Origin: Zonotrichia leucophrys gambelii
Lineage: Eukaryota; Chordata; Aves; Passeriformes; Passerellidae
Length of the DNA stretch: 64,000 bases
NCBI RefSeq assembly: GCF_028769735.1
Contig: NC_088169.1
Coordinates: forward strand, 45,909,229-45,973,228
Direction: 5' to 3'
Shown here: positions 25,701 through 38,175 of the stretch, in pieces
Position numbering within the stretch: the first letter of the stretch is position 1
Layout: each line of letters starts with the position of its first letter
Position numbers and translations under genes: made by a program
The notes under the pieces: generated by a model
Database searches by the model: none
What the model was told of the DNA's origin: nothing
What the model saw: the letters and a program-made list of their open reading frames with translations, nothing else

Positions 25701-28700
25701 TGGATCCTGTACAAATTTGTCAGTTGACAAGGACTTTTTTTTTTTTTAATCTGGAGGAATTACCAAAAACATTCAATTCTGGATATGCTGCAACACAGTG
25801 ACAGTGGAGATGACTTTAGACTTTTAAAGAAAACATGTATCATACTCCATTCAATGGACACATACTCCCACTATATACACAAAAGGGTCACACAAGCACA
25901 GTGACCACAGTCTGGTAAATTCCCTCGGGGCTGATGCTACTAACAAGGGAAATATGGCAGCTATTCTCCGCAATAGTATGTATGTTGAATATTCAGAAAT
26001 AACATGTATGTTTTCTTCTTCAATTTTCTGTAATTCAAAGATTGTAAAAATATGGAAAACTCTTAATGGTTTTATGGTCACCGAGTATTCTAAAAAAATA
26101 ATTATAGGGGGATGTTTCTCCTTCATCTGCCTATCTTCTATTAGTTCACCATGGCTTAAATTTTTAAATTTTTTTTAGATTTTTTTTTTTATAATCAATG
26201 AAAATTGATGCAGCATTAGACTAGAGACACTGATTTAAGTGTCCAAATGTAGTTGTTTAGCCATCTGTCAAGGTTAGTGGAGACCTAGGTAAGAAAGCCC
26301 TTGGAGCCAAGAGACAAGTCTGCTGATCAAATGTAGGTGCTTCTCTTAACGTGCTACGTCCCTCTAGCCTCCCTTGCCTGAATTGTCTGATTATCCCCTG
26401 ACCGTAAAGGAGCCTTTGACAGCTCTCAAGGCTGCACTTCTTCACTGCTACAGACTTCCTCTTTCTCTGGTTCAAAGAATTTCAGCTTCTCTTCTGCCCA
26501 TAGAACAAGCTCAATAGCAAGTGTGGAGATGCTCACTATGTTATGAATTTCTCATAATAAAGCTCACAAAATTTACAACATTCTTTAGGAAAGATGAGGA
26601 ATACCTGATGCAGAAAACCTAAAGAGCTGGTCCACAAAAAAAAATATCGTGGCTTGGCTTTTTTTACATTGAAGATCAGTATGTTCTCCAGGCTGATGTG
26701 GAGAAAGCAGGAAAGAATTGAGTTGTACCAAGAATGACCAGTTCAGCTTTAAATTATTACTCTGGCCAGTGGCTTGAATATCTTGAACTTAAGCTTTGTA
26801 GTGCATGTCTTGTGAATCATCTGAATTTTTTTGGATGGGCTGAGTTTTAGTGTCTTCAGTGATTATAATATTGACCTGTATTAATGACAATTTGCTCTAC
26901 AAACAACATTTTTTTGCGTAACCTTTAGCAAGAGACTAAAATGAGTATAAATGACAAACTATATCTGCTGCTTTCTCTCTGTCTGTATTTTTCATCCTTC
27001 CTATATTCATAACCTCTGTAACAGGACATTCCAGTCAATATTGTTCCCAATGCAGCCAGAACAAATAGCTTTCCACAGAATATGGGAATAAATGCTAGAA
27101 TCTCACCTGCCTGTATTGATGTATTCTGTTTCACCATATGCTTTACATGTTGCCGTTGTTTTGCCTGTACAGACACAATCTGTCTCTTAAATTATACAAT
27201 TTAGAAACAATTATTTCAGAGACATTAGTACTGCTAAATAGGTTTTGTCATCTTATTTAAATCCTTTTATATAAGCATTTTCTGTCAAATGCATGCTTGA
27301 GACTTTGTGAAAGATTCTAGCCTACAGAACAACTGTCAGCATCAACAAAGTTATCTGTGCTAAAACACAGTTGCCCATATTAAAAGTAAATGCCTTTTTT
27401 ATTCTGTGGAATATGCAAAAAAAATTAACCACATCCCATCTTATTAACTGATGAAAAGTAATGCATTTTTCTTCCCAAGATTCACTGGAATACTGGTTCT
27501 GGTTTAGAAATAAAAACTGTATTTTAGTTATGGAAAGAATCTATTCATTACAGTTTTACTTATGCAGGCACAATAAAGACATTTGCAATAGATTTGCTAT
27601 AGACATTAAGAATTACTACGAACATTACACCACAATACAGTTAACTTACCAGTCTGAGTTTTACATACATATGTTTACTATAACATTGAATTAGCATGCA
27701 TTCCATGACGTATATAAATTAATCTTATAATGCCATGAGTTTTGTAAGCAGCTGTATTTAACATTCTGGAATCTTCAGCAAAGTCATTAGCAAAAGCTTC
27801 CTTTTTTGATTAGTATTAGTGTTAAAATTTAAAACAAAATAGAGCAAAAGGTGGCTAAATGAGAAAGTTTTCTGATTTTCTTCATGTTGGCTAAAATTAC
27901 ATTGCACGTATTTCAGAAAAAGCCATCTAAATTTCTGAATCTGCACAATAACCCAAATTTACATTCAAATGACCAAAAAGAGATAAAATATATATGGATT
28001 GTGATAGCTAATGATAGTCATTATGAGCATTTAATATTCACTTCAATATTGCATCTCTTTGGTGTATGCAACATGTAACAAAATTCCCTCACAGGAATCT
28101 CACTCTAATAATTTCCAGGCTTTCATGTTGTATCTTTCACTGGTGAGCTTGAAGAAAATGCATAACACATTATATCAAATATCTCTTTAGCAGTAGGCAT
28201 GACTACACTATTTTTATTTTATAGCTACATTATGATTTGCCTAAGGGGCCTCAAAAAGCCAGAGGCCATTATGCTTTAATAATCCCTGGATGATGGAATA
28301 AAATAGAAAAAAAAAGACTAATTATGGATTGAAGTTGTGTATTTGAAATTGAATAATGTATTCAGAAAATTTCTGCTCTGGACTCAGCTTTAAAGGATTA
28401 AAAGGCCAAATCATGACAAGGTTGAGTACTTTGAAGGCTGATTTAAATGGTAAGGCTTAATCATCTCATGGGTATGGAGGCATAAATCAAAATGGATTAA
28501 CAGTTTACAACTTAGCGTTTTAGTCTACATAAACTTTGCTGGATATTTTTCAAAGTCAATGAAGAGTGATAAGCCCCCTAGCACGTTCTCTAACAGTGAA
28601 ATGAGTTGTGCCTAAATATTATGCCTGCTTTTGAAGGCTTGTATATGGTGAAATTAAATTTACCTTTTTTGACCCACCACTCAGCTGTATCCAACTCCTG

Positions 28701-28864
28701 AGCTTACACTGTGGCAACTATGTGTGTTTGTACAGCACATGTAAACTAATAGATGCGAAAAGGAGCATGAGTGCCTCTGTGCCCAGAGTTATCCCTGCAA
28801 GGAAATTGAGGACCCTGTGTTAGAAACGAAGGGCTCCTACACAGTGCACAAGAAGAGGTACTTT
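22746..28864. other. Intergenic, no gene recognised
   Basis: AT-rich non-coding DNA. It holds a mixed CA/TA microsatellite-like tract at about 24355-24406 and T-runs near 24010, 25737 and 26170. The region 26230-26510 is somewhat less AT-rich but matches nothing I know. Open frames are short and without recognisable domains. Confidence 0.6.
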
Positions 28865-29140
28865 TTTCAAGGTCTTGTAGTGACTGGACAAGGGCAAATG
28901 AATTTCAATTATATGAAAATATATTTAGGTTAGGTATTAGGGAAGAATTTTTACTATGAGGGTGGTGAGACCCTGGAACAGGTTGTCCAGAGAAGTGATG
29001 TCCCATCCCTGGAGGTGTTCAAGGCCACATTGGGTGGAGATCTGAGCAGCCTGGTCTTATGAAAGGTATCCCTGCCCACAACAAGGGGTTGGAACTGAAT
29101 GATGTCTAAGGCCCTTTCACTACAAACCTTTCCATATTCT
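28865..29140 (+). mobile_element. CR1 LINE fragment, 3' UTR
   Basis: Typical CR1 3' region: TGACTGGACAAGGGCAAATG, then GGTATTAGGGAAGAATTTTT, GGTGGTGAGACCCTGGAACA, GATGTCCCATCCCTGGAGGT and GGGTTGGAACTGAATGATGT, in the canonical order on the + strand. The terminal octamer tail is reduced to CCATATTCTT. It is 5'-truncated and non-coding. Confidence 0.95.
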
Positions 29141-31388
29141 TATTAAAGTATTACTACTGTTTCTTTTACCTAACTGACAGCCTACTTTAGTGCTTAAGTG
29201 ACTGTCATGAGCATGAGAAATGTACATTTGCAATCCTTCATGCATGTAGGGGAAAGTGAAGCACAGATTTTCGTTGCACTAAAAGATACTTCAGCCTGTC
29301 AGGTTTGTTTAAAGGCATTTCACAATCTTTCATCAAAAGCATTATAGAAGTATACAGGAGGCTCAACTACACTTTCTGTGTCATATTAATTCTTAAACTA
29401 GGATTTTCAGTAATAATTGGGCAGATGCTATGATGTTCAGGATTTCTAACTTGAAAATGTTTAGTAATACTATCTGTAAAATCTGCATTAGTATAAACTC
29501 CTTTCACTTCAGTGGCAGATGAACAGGCATTAAAATTTTAGATTTAGGTACCTACTTCCTGTTTAATTTAAGTGATTTGGTATTTTCTCTTCTTTCTGTT
29601 ATTTCAAAATACATGTATAAAACACAGAAATTGCCCAAAAACAGTAGTAGAGTTCTGTTCAAAGCTTTACTGACCTTTGGTTGAACCTGATCTGAGCTGT
29701 TAAAAAGACTCTTGAACACCAAGTCCTTCATGATATTTTTGGCATTTTAGTAGTGCATTTAGTAACTATACCACAAAAAAAAAAAAATTTGCTGTCAGAT
29801 TGCTGTTATATTCATACCTTTGCTACTGATAAACTCCTTAATAATGGTACAAATTTCTAATGTTTGGCAATGTTAGAGAAATCCGCATTAAGAAAAAAAA
29901 GAAAAACAAAACTAAAAAACTACATTTCGGATAAAACTGCAAAATGCACAAACAGAATTTTGACAGAAGTACATTAAAATACCATTCAGCAGAGCCTTTC
30001 TCCTGCACGTACTCTGAATGAACATCTCTTTTTCTGATCCATGAGGAATAAGGAAGATTCAGCTGTACTTCTTTCCAACCACTGCTCAGCGGCTGCCCAG
30101 AGCTGCTTTGACTTGTCCGCATGAGAGGCTGGGAGAGCTCTGCTGAGCCGGGCTGTGCTGCCCCGCGGCTTCCTGGGGATCAGAAGACATTTCTGCACCA
30201 GCCTGGGCTCCTCGCATTCTGACCTCCTGCAGCCACCTCCTACACAACAGAACCAGATGGGCTTCCTGCCAGTAAGGACGTGCTTGCCTGAGGAAAATGA
30301 AGATGGAAAAGCATGGGCATTTGAGCCTGCTGAACTCTGCGTTTTTGACGTTGGCTGAGCTGTTAAGATTCAGTCTTGATCTGTCCAGTGTCAGTGAAAG
30401 CTGTGTCTGGTTAGAAGGACAGATAGTGCTTTGTACTGCCAACACTACATGTCCACCAACTTACTTCTGATAGTCACAACAGAGACAAAAAAATCAAGAA
30501 AAATATTTAAATGATGTAAAATATAAATGATGATTGCCAACTTGGACATAAAAATCCTGCTCTGTTTAATAATAGATGTTTTCTGTAGCAATAATTAAAA
30601 TATTGACTACAAGAGGTGAAAATTAGCAATACTGTTATATGTAAATGCAGAAGAAAATCTGAAGCATTTAGCAAAAAGTGTATTTTATATACAACTATGA
30701 AAATTGTTCCTGCTTAAAGTTAGGTATAAATCCTTCTTGGTTTCTTCTACACCAACAGCTTCTTGAATAGTCTGTGATACAGTCAACAAAATAAATCAGA
30801 TTGTGAACACATTAAAGTTAACCAGATCTATTCCTTACTCCAGAAATGTTTAATTTATGTTGACAGTCTTGCCCTGAGTGGTTATAGCTTGAAAAGTAAA
30901 GCAAATTACAACCCCATCTTGGAGCATATCTGCTTCCAGTTTTCAAAATGAGTGCATTTACCTCAAAAATCTCTGATTTGTTACTGAATTTAAAAGTTGA
31001 AATTTGTTGTTAGAGAAGATTTGATAAGAAGTCATTAATGGATGGGATTAAATTAAACTCCTATAAACCTGTCCAAACCTTACGGAGACTTTACCTAGTT
31101 TTTTTTACTACAGAAAATTTCATTTTATTTTTTTAATGAAAAATATGAAGACATGATGGAAAAGTAACAGTTTTTGTGTAATTACAAAGACTCAGAAAAT
31201 TCACCTAAAATTATGTACATTTAATATAAATAATAACTATAACTATATAACTAATAACTATAGTCTAATAACTATCTGGAGGCAGGAAAAAAAAAGCATT
31301 TTGGGCCAAGGCCATGATAGTGACATTATTTAATGAAAAATAATTAATTATACCTTTGTTGCAATTACATTTCCCAATTTCAGGATGA
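29141..31388. other. Intergenic with one GC-richer island
   Basis: AT-rich non-coding DNA except for about 30050-30440, which is clearly richer in GC and CpG than its surroundings and has open frames of 94-119 codons on the minus strand. No domain is recognised in any frame. The island could be a decayed repeat, a distal promoter or enhancer, or a lncRNA exon. Confidence 0.5.
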
Positions 31389-31610
31389 GCAGAGAGCATC
31401 AAAGAGGAACTGCTATGGACTGACTGCAACGTCCATTCCCCAACCCCCTGCAACACACAAGCTGTGTCTTTATCTTGACCCATGAGCTTTTTCATCTGTT
31501 TTCCCTTTGAGGAGGGGGAGTAAGAAAACAGCTGAGTGGGTGTGAGGGGCTGGGTGAAGATCTGGCATCCCTCCAAGGTCAGCCCATCACACACACCACA
31601 GCTTAAAACT
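31389..31610 (+). mobile_element. Decayed ERVL-type LTR fragment
   Basis: The stretch ACTGACTGCAACGTCCATTC, followed by CCAACCCCCTGCA, TTATCTTGACCCATGAGCTT, a GAGGGGGAGTAAG run and GGTGTGAGGGGCTGGGTGAA, follows in order the 3' half of a common avian ERVL-like LTR. Only the 3' portion is recognisable. There are no intact ends and no target-site duplication, so it is old and partial. Family assignment is from memory of the avian LTR consensus and should be checked against a repeat library. Confidence 0.6.
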
Positions 31611-34600
31611 AAAGAAACCCTAAGACATAACTACCAGTTACACAAGTGCTAGATTCAAGCTTGTACTTCAATGTATGTCTGCATAAATTCTGCATGTACA
31701 ACAGCTGAGTGAAGAATCTTATTTTCCATGGGTATCTGTACAGCACTTTCAATTTCAAAATAGGCAAAAATAAAATCACCCAGTGGTGTTATAGGGATAG
31801 ATGTCAGATTAAAATCTGCCCTTCTGAAGTGTCTGCTCTGAATGAGGATGTTTAAAACACAGGAACTACTGGCTTTAGCAGATTCAGAAGCTGAATTCAA
31901 TTTTATTCCATTCCATGATGATTCACCACTCCAGATTATACTACTACAGGAGAAAAAAAAACCAAAACACAACAAAAGACCACACACCAACCAACATATA
32001 AACAACTATACCAATACCAAAAAATCCCTCATTAGATCACTAGTGTTTTTTAACTATTACAACTTTGAAACAATACTAGATTTATGAGTTCCTATTTCTC
32101 ATAAAAAAGGAAAAAAAGCAACTTTCATTAATTATCTATATATATGTTTAAAATAGCAGAAAGCAGAACATCCAGGCAGAGTGGTATTTTCTTTCATTTG
32201 ATAACAAGTAGTTACACAGAACTGATAAGAAACTCTTGGTCATAGGACAATAAAGCGTTTGGGTTTGGAGGTAGGTCTAAAAATGCCTGTGGTGGAAATT
32301 TGTTGTTCTTCCATATATTTTGCCATGGAGTAAAATACATACTCTGTTTTCAGTGCCCAAACCCCTTTGAAGTGCTTGAGGACTGTTACAGACCTAAAGC
32401 AATCCATGAAGCCAGGCTGCTGAACCAAGCAGAAATGATTTGCTAGAAGAAAATGTTGAGCAGAGCTGCTGGCCTTATGCTTAATTTCTTAAAGAGAGGT
32501 ACTTTATTCTGGTTTAGAAAAAAGCTTCTCTCTCCATTTGGGATTCATGATCTGTCTCCTGACATTAAGGGCCTTTATCACATACAGAGTAATTTCTCAG
32601 AAGTTGTGATAGATGTGGTCTTCTTGTCCTTTCTAGTTTAATGGTTGAAGTGCATATTTTTATGCATATTTTGCTGAAATCCATCTTTTGCCTGAGGGTA
32701 TTTAACTTGCATAATCTATGAAGTTGTAGATATTTTCTCCCTTTGTTGTTACTACAGTATAGATTGGATAACATTCTTATTATTACTGACAATAGTTTGA
32801 ATGCAAAGTATTGGGATGAGTGTCTCTTATCTCAGAAAGAGTCTCCTGTTTCTCTTTGTTGTCTGGTATTCTCACCTTAAAGTATTATCCAGTTTATTTC
32901 CTCCAGGAATGCATAGAAAGAGGAGTGGCTTGTTAATGGGATTGAGTTAAACAGTAAGTAATGGTAAACTGGCTATGGCACATATTCTTGAGCATTGTAT
33001 TTTGAAATGTTAAATATTTTTAAGTTTGACATGTGATTTATGTCAAGTCAAATGGATCTGGCAATGACTAAATGACGATAGTGAGATTAGGAAATAAATG
33101 CATAAATGCTTTATAGAATGCTTTTCAATTTGCAGAATGAGGGCCCTGCAGTACATAAAGACAACTGGCATGACGCCCATGCACTGGAGTGATAAGGGTA
33201 AAAGTGCTAATAATTACCACGGTTAGATGCCTATTCACCAAGATACCTTGTAATGGATACAACTTGCTTACACTCTTCTTGTATACCATGCTGATTTGAT
33301 GTTGCTACCAAAGCTAAAAAGTTTCTTTTTTAAAAAACATCTGTTTTATGAGATACTTGACTAGAAATATTGTTAAAAGAAACATGTCTCGTATACCAAA
33401 AGATTCTTAATTAAAGAAGACTTGTATTTAAACAAAATACCTTTCTAATTAAAAATAGTCAAGAACAATATCATATTATCAAAACAGTTTCTTTTGATTT
33501 AGTGATTTTTGTTTCTTTGTTTTCTTTGGTTGTTATTTACTTGTTGATTATTTTTTATGTTTTTTTTAAACAGAAAATATAATTACTTACTGGCTAAATA
33601 TTTTTTTCTAGTTAAGCACACAAAGTAAAAACTTAAATGAAAAATAAGAGTGTACCTGAAACAAATACAGGCATTTAATGAGTATCTGATATAACATTTG
33701 ATGTACTGTGTAAGAATATAAACCAAAGGTTTGATGTTATTTGACTTCTCAGCCAGGCAAGACTAAGTCTATTCAACATCAGGTAGAGTGACCTCATAAT
33801 GGAGCTTAGGGAAGGTTTCACCTACCTGAAGTGTAGAAAACTGAAAGCTGAATGTCTCTTCCAAGATGATTTCCAAAGGCTTCTTCGCTGTCAGTGAAAA
33901 GAGAAAGACATATTTGGATGATGAATTTTCTAATCATGAAAAAAAAGGTGTCTAATATTAGCAGAATGATTGAACTCTGTCTTCTGACATTAATGTAATG
34001 ATAGCCAGAGATGACTTGACTAAATTTAGTACCAGATCTTGAGGTGTCAAACATGGCCAAAGAAATTCAATAATGTAATTACTTGGAGGGAGGGAGAGAG
34101 GATGGTTCCTATAAAAATAAATGTTAATAAATGCATACAAAGTCAAGATTTTATTTGCATGACAAAATCAGTGTGTAAATGCTCCGAGATTTAATATTTC
34201 TTCAAATGCTACTTTTCTTGTAAAAATAATGAAAATTAATTATAAATACATTTAAATGCCAGAAAAAATTATTTTAACTAAGACAAAGGTTTCTTACTTT
34301 AATTTTCAAATTTAACTATGAAGCAGCAATGAATTTGTCATCTCAACTCTCTTCTCCTCTCATATATAGTTATGGCCTAGGTCTATGAAATATTTTAGTA
34401 ATTCTTTAGGAGATTCATGTTTGCCACATCAAAATCCTACACCTATAGAGAGAAGTACCTGTCTAGAGAATCTATCCTAAGTAAACTTAAGAAACACAAG
34501 TTGATATGGCCTAATGAGAGAAGCTGATAACTAATTTTCATATTTTAATATTGTAATTAAAAAGATAAGCATTCCTATATAAAGTTGTTTTTTTTTCTCA

Positions 34601-34748
34601 AGAGTGTTTTTCATTTAAAGAAAAAAAACCAATTATTTCCACAATTTTGTTTGGCTAATAATTTTTTCAAGGTTTCTTAGAAATTTGGATGTGTTGGATA
34701 TGTTATAACATCCTGTCAAGAGAGTTGTCTTTTATCTTTAATATGTTT
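31611..34748. other. Intergenic, no gene recognised
   Basis: AT-rich non-coding DNA with an A/C-rich low-complexity tract at 31951-32000. A weak CR1-like similarity near 33745-33830 (CTCAGCCAGGCAAG and CTACCTGAAG) is too short to call. No coding potential recognised. Confidence 0.55.
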
Positions 34749-34985
34749 GGAGTGATCATACACTCAGAGAGCATGCTGAGTTGGGACAGGCCCATCAGGA
34801 TCATTGAATCCAATTCATGGCCCTGCACAGGACACCCCGAAAATTCCACCTTGTGCCTGACAGTATTGTCCCAATGCTTCTTGAACTCTGTCAGACTTTC
34901 TGCTAGGACATCTTCCCTTGGGAGGCTGTCCCACTGTTCAATCACACTGTGGGTGAAAAACTTTCTCAGGATTCATTCTCATACT
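34749..34985 (-). mobile_element. CR1 LINE fragment, 3' UTR
   Basis: Read on the + strand this shows the reversed CR1 3' UTR: CATGGCCCTGCACAGGACAC, CCTTGTGCCTGACAG, CCAATGCTTCTTGAACTCTG, GGGAGGCTGTCCCACTGTTC and GGGTGAAAAACTTTCTCAGG, all in the canonical order for a minus-strand copy. The tail end is at the left. Truncated and non-coding. Confidence 0.93.
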
Positions 34986-35448
34986 CTTAAAAATTACCTT
35001 CTGGATAAAAGATGGGAAAATATAGGAAAAATCATTGCAGAAATGTACTTTCCACTAAAGAAAATATCAATACAATTATGATTAGCACAGATTTGAAACT
35101 TGATATATTCTATATTCTCTTATATTAGATGTGAATATTTGTATTTAGTTGACATTTGATTAAATAATCCTTATTGCAAACTTACGGTTCAAACCGGCAA
35201 AATAGGGCTCATCTAAAATGCTATTTTCTAATTTCTCACAGTCAAAAAAGCCGTTGTCTTTTAAATGTCTGTAATGTGTGGCTACTGAAAAATAGCTTTT
35301 TTTAAAAAAAAATTGCAACTTCACCTGCTGCAGTTCACACAGTGCCTCACATAGCTCCATTCTGAAAAATAGCATATGATCCAATCAGGGTTACTCCTAT
35401 GGAGTAATGCACTTGTCAGCATGTCTTTAAAGTGCAAGTATAAAGTTT

Positions 35449-35453
35449 TCTAT
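35449..35453. repeat. Target-site duplication TCTAT, left copy
   Basis: The five bases TCTAT immediately before the LTR start TGTCGTGG recur exactly at 36029-36033 immediately after the LTR end CAGGACA. A 5-bp duplication is usual for ERVL-type integration and supports exact LTR boundaries. Confidence 0.85.
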
Positions 35454-35639
35454 TGTCGTGGGGTGACAGCCTTTATCCCAATATCGTGTGTTATGTCTGG
35501 CGGCTGTGCCTTTTCCCCCACCCCCCCCCCCCCCCCCGGCAGTCTGGCTGTGGCGGGATGGGGAAGAGAGGAGGGGGGGAGGGGTGTGACCAGGCACTTT
35601 TGGCTTTTGGCTTTTGGCTTTTGCTGCTTGGCTTTGCTA

Positions 35640-35670
<31 letters not shown>

Positions 35671-36028
35671 TTTGCTTTTGCGCTGTTTTTTTTTTTTTTT
35701 TTCCTTTTTCTTTTGTTCTCTCTCTCTCTTTCTTACCCTCCCCTGAAGATACTGGACCGGCTCCGGATTCTGACCTGCGAGCTCCAGGACACCCGAAGCC
35801 TGCTAGAGAAGATTCGGCGCCCTCCACAACACAGTCTGGTCCCTTTTCTTTTCTTGTGTTGGGGAGTGTTCTTTTGTTACTTGTAAATAAATAGGTTTTG
35901 TTTTCCACTTTGCTCCTCCGAGAAATTCCTTCCCGAACCCGGTGTTGGGGGAGGGGTGGTTGGAGGTTTGTTTTGTTCTGGGGGGCTCCCTCTTGGAGAT
36001 TTCCCCTAATTTGTCCTAAACCAGGACA
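35454..36028 (+). mobile_element. Solo LTR of an avian endogenous retrovirus (575 bp)
   Basis: Begins TGTCGTGGGG and ends AACCAGGACA, the TG...CA termini of a retroviral LTR, and is flanked by an exact 5-bp duplication TCTAT. The interior holds a C5-A-C17 run at 35515-35537, three TTTTGGC units near 35600, (GCTT)7 at 35643-35670, a 17-T run at 35686-35702, a CpG-containing GC-rich block at 35750-35830 and a poly(A) signal AATAAA at 35886-35891, which sets the + orientation. No internal retroviral genes are adjacent, so it is a solo LTR left by LTR-LTR recombination. The intact ends and perfect duplication suggest a fairly recent insertion. Open frames of 97-172 codons here are low-complexity artefacts. 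Confidence 0.9.
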
Positions 36029-36033
36029 TCTAT
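36029..36033. repeat. Target-site duplication TCTAT, right copy
   Basis: An exact match to the five bases at 35449-35453, directly abutting the LTR end. Confidence 0.85.
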
Positions 36034-37189
36034 TCAGATGACAAAGTTAAGACCAGCTTCTATTTATAGGCAGCATTTATGCTTGCAGCACTTAGATAAA
36101 AGAACTTAGCACAAAGGTATTTAATCTCTGACAAAAATGTCTACTTAAAGGTAAGCAATATATGTATAAAAACACCGGTATGATTTGGAGTTTACTATCA
36201 AACATTGAACCTTAGAGGGTGTGTATAGACTTCTAGCTTTTGTCTTCAATATTTCCCCAAATAAGAACTTATTTATTAATTTACAGGACATTGATTCTTT
36301 TTTTCTGCAGTTCTTTCATCTTTCATTTAGAAAGGAAGGCTAGATTTGTAAGCCTTTAGACTACTTTCAGAATTCCAAGAAAAAAACCTGTCCTTCTGTT
36401 CTTTAAAGACAGCCATAGAAACTTTGCCCTTGTTCTTCACATTGACACAGATGTCAGCTTGTAGCCACCTCTATTCAATTATAACAAGTTGTGTTTCTTA
36501 TTTGGGGGAGGGGAGTATTGGAAGAAACCAGAAAGCTGAATCACATCCATTAAAAAAATATCTAGCACACAATGGAAATCAGTTATAAAAGATCTCACTA
36601 AGTGAAAAAAGAGGTTTTTTTTCAAGGAGGAAAGATAGTGCAAAGCTTTAATCTTTGTAAAGGCTTTCTATGGATATGAAAGTGTATTACATTTTTGTGT
36701 TAGTTTTTGTACTGAGACTGGCAGGTGGCTGGAAAAAGACTCAGGAGAGGTTAACACCTGTCTTTTCATAGATTGAAAAATTCAGGTTTTATCTTTAACT
36801 CATTTGAAATCTCAGAATGCTGAAAGCATTAGAATTTTACCAGTCATTTTCCTTGTAACAACACTATGATGGATTTATATGAACTGTGATCCCTATCTGA
36901 GACTAATTTCTAATGAGAATTATATATACACATATGCATGGTTTCTTCCATTGGATGTTCTCAATTCAAGTTAATTATTGATGTAAATTAAATAAAGGTA
37001 GAACATAATTATCAGTTCATGTGGTAAAATTTCCCTCATATTTGTCATGGCTTCTAAATAGATATGTTTTGGATTTTATGGGGTTTTTTTTGGGTTTTTT
37101 TGTTTTTATTTTTTCTGTGAATTATAAATGAAATAAAGGTGAAAGCTCCAGAGAAGTGTCAAGCTACTTTTTCATATCACTGTTAAAGA
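36034..37189. other. Intergenic, no gene recognised
   Basis: AT-rich non-coding DNA, with a T/G-rich low-complexity patch at about 37078-37113. No named repeat or coding frame. Confidence 0.6.
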
Positions 37190-38175
37190 CATCCCAGAGC
37201 CTTAAATGGTTTGGGTAGGAAGGGACAATTAAAGATTATCTAGTTCAACTGCATTGCCCCGGTGGCTTTCACTGGGTCAGGTTGCTCAATCCAATATACT
37301 GTGGACACTTCCAGTGCTGAAGGATGCACAATTTCTTTGGACAACTTGTTATGACATCTCACCATCTTCCTTGTAAAAAATTTTTTCCTTACATGCAATC
37401 AAAATCTACCTTCTTAAAGCTTAAAAGCATTGGCCCTCCCACTGACACGACAGGCCTTTCTAGAAAGTCTCTCAGTCTTTTTTTTTTTCTTAAGCCCCCT
37501 TTGACTATTGAGAGGCAGCAATCAGATATTTCAAGCACTTTCTCTTCTTTGTGCTGAACAGCCTCAAGCCTCTCAGCTTTTCTTCATTAGAGAGGTGTTC
37601 AAGACCTTTGTGGTGGCCTTTCCCTGTGCCCACTGAAGTAGGCTGGCTGGTTACACTGTGTTTGCTGCACCTCAGAACAGCTGCCATGGCACACATCTGT
37701 CCCACACTCAACCTGCCACATTCCTTTCTGCAGTGCTGCTCTCCACATGTTCCTCTCCTGATTTGTACCTGTGCCTGGCATGAGTTCACCCCTGGTGAAG
37801 TCAGATGCCGTTCCAATTTTTTAAATTACTGTTAATTGTCCAATGCTCCAATATATCTAAACCCCGCTGCAAGGCACTTTGTCCCACCTCTTGTAGGACC
37901 ATAGAAAGGTTTGGGTTGGAAGGGACCTCAAATACCATCCCATCCTATGCCCCCCACCATGTGCAGGGACAATACTCAATAACAGCAGCAAACTTTTTAA
38001 TGGTGCGTCCAACTTCTGCACCCAGATCATTGATAAAAATCCTGAAGAGAAATAGCGCTAGAATGAACCCTGAGGAATGCTGCAGCTGTGAAGTTGGCAG
38101 TCAGATGTAGTCCCACTCCCTACATTTTGAGCCCTGACCACAAACCAGTTCTTCATCCAGTGAGGCTCGTAGAAA
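37190..38175 (-). mobile_element. CR1 LINE fragment, interrupted by a nested CR1 piece
   Basis: A minus-strand CR1 copy of nearly 1 kb. The left end is the 3' tail region (GGTTTGGGTAGGAAGGGACA). Canonical reversed segments follow: TTCTTTGGACAACTTGTTAT, CTCAAGCCTCTCAGCTTTTC with the neighbouring TTCATTAGAGAGGTGTTC, CCCAGATCATTGATAAAAAT, AACCCTGAGGAATGCTGCAG and ACAAACCAGTTCTTCATCCA, the last three from the C-terminal RT/ORF2 region. The order is interrupted at about 37896-37972 by another CR1 3' end. Open frames here are shadows of the repeat. Confidence 0.92.
37896..37972 (-). mobile_element. Very short CR1 3' end nested within a CR1 copy
   Basis: Within the larger CR1, the sequence ACCATAGAAAGGTTTGGGTT plus GGAAGGGACCTCAAATACCA and CCCCCCACCATGTGCAGGGA is the reversed 3' terminus of a second CR1 element. 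The older element resumes at about 37973. A nested insertion of about 77 bp is the simplest reading. No clear target duplication is seen, as is usual for CR1. Confidence 0.8.

Noticed and set aside
30086..30445. 119-codon minus-strand open frame as a small gene
   Set aside because: No domain, signal or splice context was recognised; open frames are expected in a GC-richer patch. The patch itself is kept as a finding.
33745..33830. Possible CR1 fragment
   Set aside because: Only two short words resemble CR1, and the segment between them does not align by eye.
35376..35908. Long open frames (152-172 codons) on both strands
   Set aside because: They lie within the solo LTR and read through its C-, GCTT- and T-tracts; composition is low-complexity with no domain.
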